This document shows positions 59,745 to 64,000 of a stretch of DNA of 64,000 nucleotides, one piece after another. The notes under the pieces are model-generated. The model made no database searches and was not told the DNA's origin. It was given only the letters and a program-made list of their open reading frames with translations. The translations under genes and the position numbers were made by a program. The stretch's first letter is position 1. The number at the start of each line of letters is the position of its first letter. Source of the DNA: an uncultured bacterium (lineage in GTDB: Bacteria > Actinomycetota > Coriobacteriia > Coriobacteriales > Coriobacteriaceae). Location of the stretch: assembly GCA_905215525.1 (NCBI GenBank), contig CAJMQJ010000003.1, positions 62,001 to 126,000 of the forward strand, given 5' to 3'.

Positions 59745-60379
59745 CGGATCACCACTTCCCTCTTATAGGCTTCGAGATCGCGCTCGACCTGTTCATCGTC
59801 CGTAACGTTGACCCACCACGGCCACTTAACGCACTGCACCAGCTCGTCTACCTGCGCAAACCATAACTTGAGCTCATCCAAACTTACCGGGGCGTAACCG
59901 TTGGCGTCCACGCCCACGTCATAGCGCAGCAGCCCCTGCCGAAGGTTGAACTTGTTATACGCGCCGCCGCAGCTATGGATATGCCCGTGCAGATGCCAGC
60001 TGCCGTGCGACATGCCCTGCCAGTCGACCATGGGATAGTGGCTCAGCACGATTTTCTGCCGATCGATTTTGAGCACGCAAATGGGCGGCTCGACGATAAA
60101 AGCATCCGCTACGGCAGGCTGCGTCCAGTCTTTGTCGTGGTTGCCGGGTAGCAGGTGGACGTGCTTACATACGATGCTTTTACGCAACTCGTAGGCCTCT
60201 TGGACCGTCATCTTAAAGCTGAAGTCGCCCAAAATGTAAAGCTCGTCGTCCGCAGCGACTTTGCTATTAATGCTCGCGACCATGGCGTCGTTCATCTGCG
60301 CAACATTCGACCAAGGCCTGTCGGCGAGACGCAGCATGTTCTCGTGTCCAAAGTGTGTATCGCTGGTAAACCAGATCAC
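59741..60379 (-). CDS. Metallophosphoesterase, phage-like/YfcE-type subgroup
   Basis: The 212-residue product shows FTSDTHFGHENML at the N-terminus, ILGDFSF, LLPGNHDKD, LSHYP and LHGHIHS. The opening TSDTHFGHEN is typical of a subgroup often found in phages and next to RNA-ligase-like genes, but no such neighbour is seen. It is the upstream member of a two-gene overlap. Confidence 0.88.
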   Translation of the reverse strand: MIWFTSDTHFGHENMLRLADRPWSNVAQMNDAMVASINSKVAADDELYILGDFSFKMTVQEAYELRKSIVCKHVHLLPGNHDKDWTQPAVADAFIVEPPICVLKIDRQKIVLSHYPMVDWQGMSHGSWHLHGHIHSCGGAYNKFNLRQGLLRYDVGVDANGYAPVSLDELKLWFAQVDELVQCVKWPWWVNVTDDEQVERDLEAYKREVVIR

Positions 60380-60419
60380 GGGGACCTCCTAACGCTGCGG
60401 GGCATCCATCCCTTAGGGC

Positions 60420-60659
60420 TTACCCTTCGTTCTTCCATCCAAACGGGTCAAACACCCAAAAAGCTAGATCGAGCACGCCGCCGGTCATCATGGCGCCGGC
60501 AAGAGCCATGCAAACGTGTAGAGAGCTGGCGCTTCGAAGCACGTCAAATGGCCCCAAAACAGCCAGCAGCGCGACCGCTGCACCGGCAAGGCACAGCGTG
60601 AGACACGGCCCCGCGTCCTTGACGCATTTCTTTGCGAGATGCTTGGTGTTGTCACTCAT
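60420..60659 (-). CDS. Small membrane protein
   Basis: The 79-residue product has two hydrophobic helices (about 20-36 and 47-68) and an FDPFGWKNEG end. It is 40 bp upstream of the phosphoesterase pair on the same strand. Not recognised. Confidence 0.6.
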   Translation of the reverse strand: MSDNTKHLAKKCVKDAGPCLTLCLAGAAVALLAVLGPFDVLRSASSLHVCMALAGAMMTGGVLDLAFWVFDPFGWKNEG

Positions 60660-60777
60660 CGATTTCGAGCTCCTTAGAGGGTCGTTGTTCAGGTACGTGC
60701 CGTCGCGGCAGAGCAGGACGGCAGGTTAAGTGTCCCACGCCACGCGGACACAGCTGAAAGCCCTCGCTCAAATAACA

Positions 60778-60811
60778 GCGCGCCGCAGGATTCGTATCAC
60801 CTGCGGCGCGC
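60778..60811 (-). terminator. Hairpin after the DUF4143 ATPase gene
   Basis: GCGCGCCGCAGG pairs perfectly with CCTGCGGCGCGC; TGTTATTTG follows on the minus strand. It lies about 135 bp past the ATPase stop. Confidence 0.65.
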
Positions 60812-60816
60812 CGAAA

Positions 60817-60854
60817 ATGGTCCGCTTTCCTCCATCCCCAACGGATCAGCTGAG
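60817..60854. repeat. Short dispersed repeat, second copy
   Basis: Closely similar to 323-360 (see there). Here the GGTCC/GGATC ends frame TTTCCTCCATCCCCAA. Confidence 0.5.
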
Positions 60855-60945
60855 TTGGTGCCGCCCGACGGAAAGGAAGAAGCCGGCGGCGTCACGAGCT
60901 GTGGCAATGTCGCTAGGCATAGGAAACAGACGCGCTCCAAACGCA

Positions 60946-62241
60946 CTAAGCCCCAAGCCTACCCATTAAGAAATCGACTGCAGAAACGATTTTGATGCCG
61001 TCGATGTCGGTCGGATGGCTCCCCTGACGAACGACGACGATCTTCTCGTAACCGCCGGTAATCTTCTCGAGCGACCTGAGCTCAAATGGACGCAGCTCGC
61101 GCTTACGCGTCGCCTCCTCGTCAATCGACTCTGTGACCTGAATAAACTTACGATCCGAGCCGTCGCCTATCGCAACAAATTCGATTTCGGCATCTCGAAG
61201 ATGACCCGTGAAGACCTGGTATCCGTCATAGACAAGGCGATTGTAAACGGCATTTTCGAGAACACGTCCGCTGTCGCTGCCGCGATACCCATCCAAGAAG
61301 GCTCGAAGTCCCAGATCCTCAATGTAAAACTTGCCGCCGGTCTTCAAAATGTCCCGACCCTTAATATCAAATCGGCGCGCGTGCGAAAAGATATAGGTCT
61401 CCTCAAGGGCGGACACACAAGTGTCCACGACGCCGTGCGAGGATTTCGCCCCGTTCTCTGCCAGCGTTCCAACGATCTTATTAATTGATGTCGGGTTTGA
61501 AATGTTATCAGCCAAGTAGGAAGTGACGCGGTCGAGCACACTCCTGCTCGTCACCGACCGTCTACCCCGACGCGCCTCGCGAGCCAAAATGTCGCGCCCG
61601 ACGATTGTTTGGTACGTGCTCCAGATATAGTCCTTCATTTCCTGCTCCGGCAGCTTTGAAGCAGCGAGAAACGGCAGGCCTCCAAACGTCAGATATCGGT
61701 CAAGAAGATCGTCGAGTGCAACAATATCCTCCCGACCAAAAACAGCGAGCCTATTCGTGACGTCAGTCGGACCAAGAAAGTCGACATATTCCGAAAAAGC
61801 GAGCGGGTGCATCCGAATCTCGACATACCTGCCCGAGATTAAGGTCGCGATCTCTGACGAGAGGAGAAAAGCATTCGAACCCGTAACATATATATCGCAG
61901 TCCCGGTCGACACGAAGTGCGTTAATCGCCTTCTCCCATCCGGCAACCTCCTGAAGCTCGTCGAAGAAGAGATAGCACCTCTTGCCCGCAGGCATTAGGC
62001 CGTCCACGTGGCGGTAAAGCTCTCGCCAATCACGCACGCCCTCCAGCTCAAATGACTCCATCTTAAAGGTCAAAAGACATTCGGATGGAACGCCGTTATC
62101 CTCCAGATGTTTGCGCATCATGTCCAGAAGCGTCGATTTGCCACAACGGCGCATACCCGTTACGACCTTGATGACATCCGTGTCACGGAAGGCGATTAAC
62201 TTCTCGAGATATCGATTTCTGGGAACCATCCGTTTATCCAT
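60946..62241 (-). CDS. AAA-family ATPase with DUF4143 domain
   Basis: The 431-residue product has an ATPase domain with Walker A TGMRRCGKSTLL (residues 28-39), Walker B CYLFFDELQE near 95 and a sensor VTGSNAFLLS. The C-terminal DUF4143 domain (about 200-360) contains IEFVAIGDG, a nuclease-like strand pattern. The roles of this large, mobile gene family are unclear. An array of four inverted operator arms lies directly upstream. GC content seems lower than in the housekeeping genes. Confidence 0.88.
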   Translation of the reverse strand: MDKRMVPRNRYLEKLIAFRDTDVIKVVTGMRRCGKSTLLDMMRKHLEDNGVPSECLLTFKMESFELEGVRDWRELYRHVDGLMPAGKRCYLFFDELQEVAGWEKAINALRVDRDCDIYVTGSNAFLLSSEIATLISGRYVEIRMHPLAFSEYVDFLGPTDVTNRLAVFGREDIVALDDLLDRYLTFGGLPFLAASKLPEQEMKDYIWSTYQTIVGRDILAREARRGRRSVTSRSVLDRVTSYLADNISNPTSINKIVGTLAENGAKSSHGVVDTCVSALEETYIFSHARRFDIKGRDILKTGGKFYIEDLGLRAFLDGYRGSDSGRVLENAVYNRLVYDGYQVFTGHLRDAEIEFVAIGDGSDRKFIQVTESIDEEATRKRELRPFELRSLEKITGGYEKIVVVRQGSHPTDIDGIKIVSAVDFLMGRLGA

Positions 62242-62256
62242 CGCTCGCCCCAATCT

Positions 62257-62330
62257 GCAAGTTTTTCTCACAGAATGACAAGAACTTGCGAATTTTGCAA
62301 GTTCTTGTCACGTAGCAACAAGAACCTGCA
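62257..62330. promoter_or_regulatory. Array of four alternating operator arms
   Basis: GCAAGTTTTTCTCA (62257-62270), TGACAAGAACTTGC (62276-62289), GCAAGTTCTTGTCA (62297-62310) and CAACAAGAACCTGC (62317-62330) alternate in direction. The middle two form a perfect 14-bp palindrome. It occupies the promoter region of the DUF4143 ATPase gene. The following 62331-62655 is AT-rich and has no supported gene. Confidence 0.65.
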
Positions 62331-62655
62331 GAATTACATCAGAGCCATTATAAGTCGGGCTCAGTCAAAGCAGCGTCAAGGCGCAGAACAATGGTATGAG
62401 GCGAATCGTTCAAGAGTGCGTTGAACAATTTCATTCCCGCATTTTTGGAATGCCCATAAGATGCCCGTTTGACAGGAAGCGATCTGGGCCATCTTTGAGC
62501 AGAAACTCAAATGCTGGCGCGCCGCCTGCACTTATCGAGTTTCCCGCAACTGCTATAAATAGAAAGTTTATTTACATAGCGAGACACTCCTGGACGTTTG
62601 ACTTTCATCCTGGTAGCCTGGATATCTAGAAGTTTCTGTTTGGAGAGGGTTAGCA

Positions 62656-64000
62656 GTGATTCCCGTTATTGACTTATTCGCGGGCCCGGGAGGCCTTGGG
62701 GAAGGCTTCTCATCACTTCGAGACGCTGAGAACAAGCCCGTGTTCCAAACAATCATGTCCATTGAACGTGACAAGCAGGCTCATCAGACCCTGAGGCTTC
62801 GTTCATATCTGCGCAAAATTGCAGAACCGGACGGAACATTGCCGAGAGTTTATCTCAGATACATGAAAAAGCATGACAATGAGACCTTCGACCAACTTAT
62901 CCGCTACCGCCCAAAAGAATGGCAGGCTGCTTGCGAAGAAGCTTTATGCGACGAGCTCGTCGATGGAGACGACCGCTTGGTTAAACTCGGCGCCGAACGC
63001 GTGACAAGATGGTTTGAAGACCGTGATAGGGGTCCGCTAGTCCTTATTGGCGGACCTCCGTGCCAAGCATATTCGTTGGTGGGCAGATCGCGGCGCAAGC
63101 ATGACATTACATTCGAAGAGGACCCGAAGCACACCCTCTACCGTTGCTACCTCTCGTTTATCAACGAGCTAAAGCCGGATGTCTTCGTTATGGAAAACGT
63201 CAAAGGACTTCTTTCTGCAAAGCACGAGGGCCATGGCGTTTTTAACCGCATATGCAAAGATATGGAAGAGGCGGGATACACTATCCATTCCCTCGTCACT
63301 GATGACCCCCATAATCCAAAAGATTACGTTGTCAAAGCCGAACAGTATGGAATCCCCCAGATGCGCCACAGGGTCATTCTCCTTGGTATTAAAAATGACA
63401 CCGGAATCGAACCGAGCACGCTAACCAAAAAGCATGTTTGCACTCTTGGGTCAGCCCTTCGTGGGCTGCCTAAACTGCGAAGCGGATTCTCTGAACGCAA
63501 CGAAAACTGGCGCGATATGAACTGGGCAGAGTACATAAACTCAGCGGCAAAAGAGTTGAAAGACAATGGCGAATGCAACGATCTTACAGACATCCTTGAT
63601 AGGGTAATTTCACGCTACGCGCCAAAGTTAACCGCAAAGCACAAAGTTGATCCCGTCCACAATCGATATGAAGAATGGTATAGAGGAAGGCTCGGAAATA
63701 GCAAGGTCCTCACAAATCATGAGTCTCGCTCTCACTTGGCGAGCGATCTTGACCGTTATCTCTTTTGTGCGGCATATGCAGAAAAATACGGTACGCCCGC
63801 ACGCCTTGAAGAATTCCCCGAGTCATTGCTTCCCAATCATAAGAACGTCCAGGCAGCAAAAACGACTGGTAACTATAAATTCAACGACCGTTTTCGTGTG
63901 CAAGTATGGGGAAGACCCTCTACGACCATCACCTCGCATATCGCCAAGGACGGACACTATTACATCCATCCGGATCCGTCGCAATGCAGGAGCCTTACCG
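62656..64000 (+). CDS. DNA (cytosine-5-)-methyltransferase, 3' end outside the window
   Basis: The open frame runs 448 codons to the window edge. Motif I is VIDLFAGPGGLGEGF (residues 4-18), motif IV is IGGPPCQAYS with catalytic Cys136, motif VI is MENVKG, and motif VIII is YGIPQMRHRVILLG. Motif IX-like RPSTTITSHIAKDGHYYIHPDP lies close to the end, so only motif X and the tail are missing. An insertion of about 80 residues between motifs I and IV is unusual. The start is GTG at 62656, 6 nt after GGAGAGGG. GC is visibly lower than in the housekeeping genes, which suggests transfer. It is probably the modification half of a restriction-modification system continuing downstream. Confidence 0.93.
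   Translation, partial: MIPVIDLFAGPGGLGEGFSSLRDAENKPVFQTIMSIERDKQAHQTLRLRSYLRKIAEPDGTLPRVYLRYMKKHDNETFDQLIRYRPKEWQAACEEALCDELVDGDDRLVKLGAERVTRWFEDRDRGPLVLIGGPPCQAYSLVGRSRRKHDITFEEDPKHTLYRCYLSFINELKPDVFVMENVKGLLSAKHEGHGVFNRICKDMEEAGYTIHSLVTDDPHNPKDYVVKAEQYGIPQMRHRVILLGIKNDTGIEPSTLTKKHVCTLGSALRGLPKLRSGFSERNENWRDMNWAEYINSAAKELKDNGECNDLTDILDRVISRYAPKLTAKHKVDPVHNRYEEWYRGRLGNSKVLTNHESRSHLASDLDRYLFCAAYAEKYGTPARLEEFPESLLPNHKNVQAAKTTGNYKFNDRFRVQVWGRPSTTITSHIAKDGHYYIHPDPSQCRSLT

Noticed and set aside
62396..62629. A 77-codon frame just upstream of the methyltransferase
   Set aside because: No ribosome site and no protein-like pattern; it lies in AT-rich spacer next to the operator array.

Overview
The window looks like a chromosomal piece of a GC-rich gut actinomycete of the class Coriobacteriia, most like Collinsella. 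This rests on the overall gene set (GalNAc-type PTS locus, Mn-type pyrophosphatase, archaeal-looking topoisomerase IA, tmk-holB-ricT-comF order) and base composition. It is inferred from reading, not from a search. Most genes are on the minus strand. There is no prophage, no CRISPR array and no intact insertion sequence.

Layout. 1-2.4 kb: a palindromic intergenic element, a IIB-like PTS protein whose phosphorylated histidine is replaced by tyrosine, tRNA-Thr(CGT) and two unknown small genes. 2.4-12.9 kb: an amino-sugar (probably N-acetylgalactosamine) locus. PTS IIA, a YajC-like protein, IIB, IIC and IID import and phosphorylate the sugar; NagA/AgaA deacetylates it; AgaS deaminates/isomerises it; a PfkB kinase phosphorylates tagatose-6-P. 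A LacX-like epimerase, a YhcH protein, a HutC-type GntR regulator with two visible operators and a decayed second nagA copy complete it. 13-20.5 kb: a DUF2975/XRE pair, a membrane-anchored SurA-like protein, isocitrate dehydrogenase, a HEAT-like protein, an NADP-type dehydrogenase with a His/Cys-rich tail, DegV and HPF. 20.7-28 kb: a solute-binding lipoprotein and the comF, ricT, holB, tmk group. 28-35 kb: a zinc-ribbon membrane protein, topoisomerase IA, hypB, hypA, tatC, tatA and a STAS protein. 35-43 kb: an aspartate aminotransferase, NhaA, pyrophosphatase, ROK kinase, a second GntR and ManA. 43-55 kb: PcrA helicase, a 2-hydroxyacid dehydrogenase, UppP, Usp, a two-component system, purH and an acetyltransferase. 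55-64 kb: a DUF2207 protein, GluQ-RS, two metallophosphoesterases, a DUF4143 ATPase and the start of a lower-GC cytosine-C5 DNA methyltransferase that runs off the end.

The most interesting signal lies between genes. Two loci (43129-43229 and 52461-52564) fold into the same three-helix RNA with covarying stems and an almost invariant internal loop. Three copies of a 216-230 bp element with inverted ends (22.2, 36.8 and 55.2 kb), plus several related palindromic elements, are spread through the intergenic spaces.
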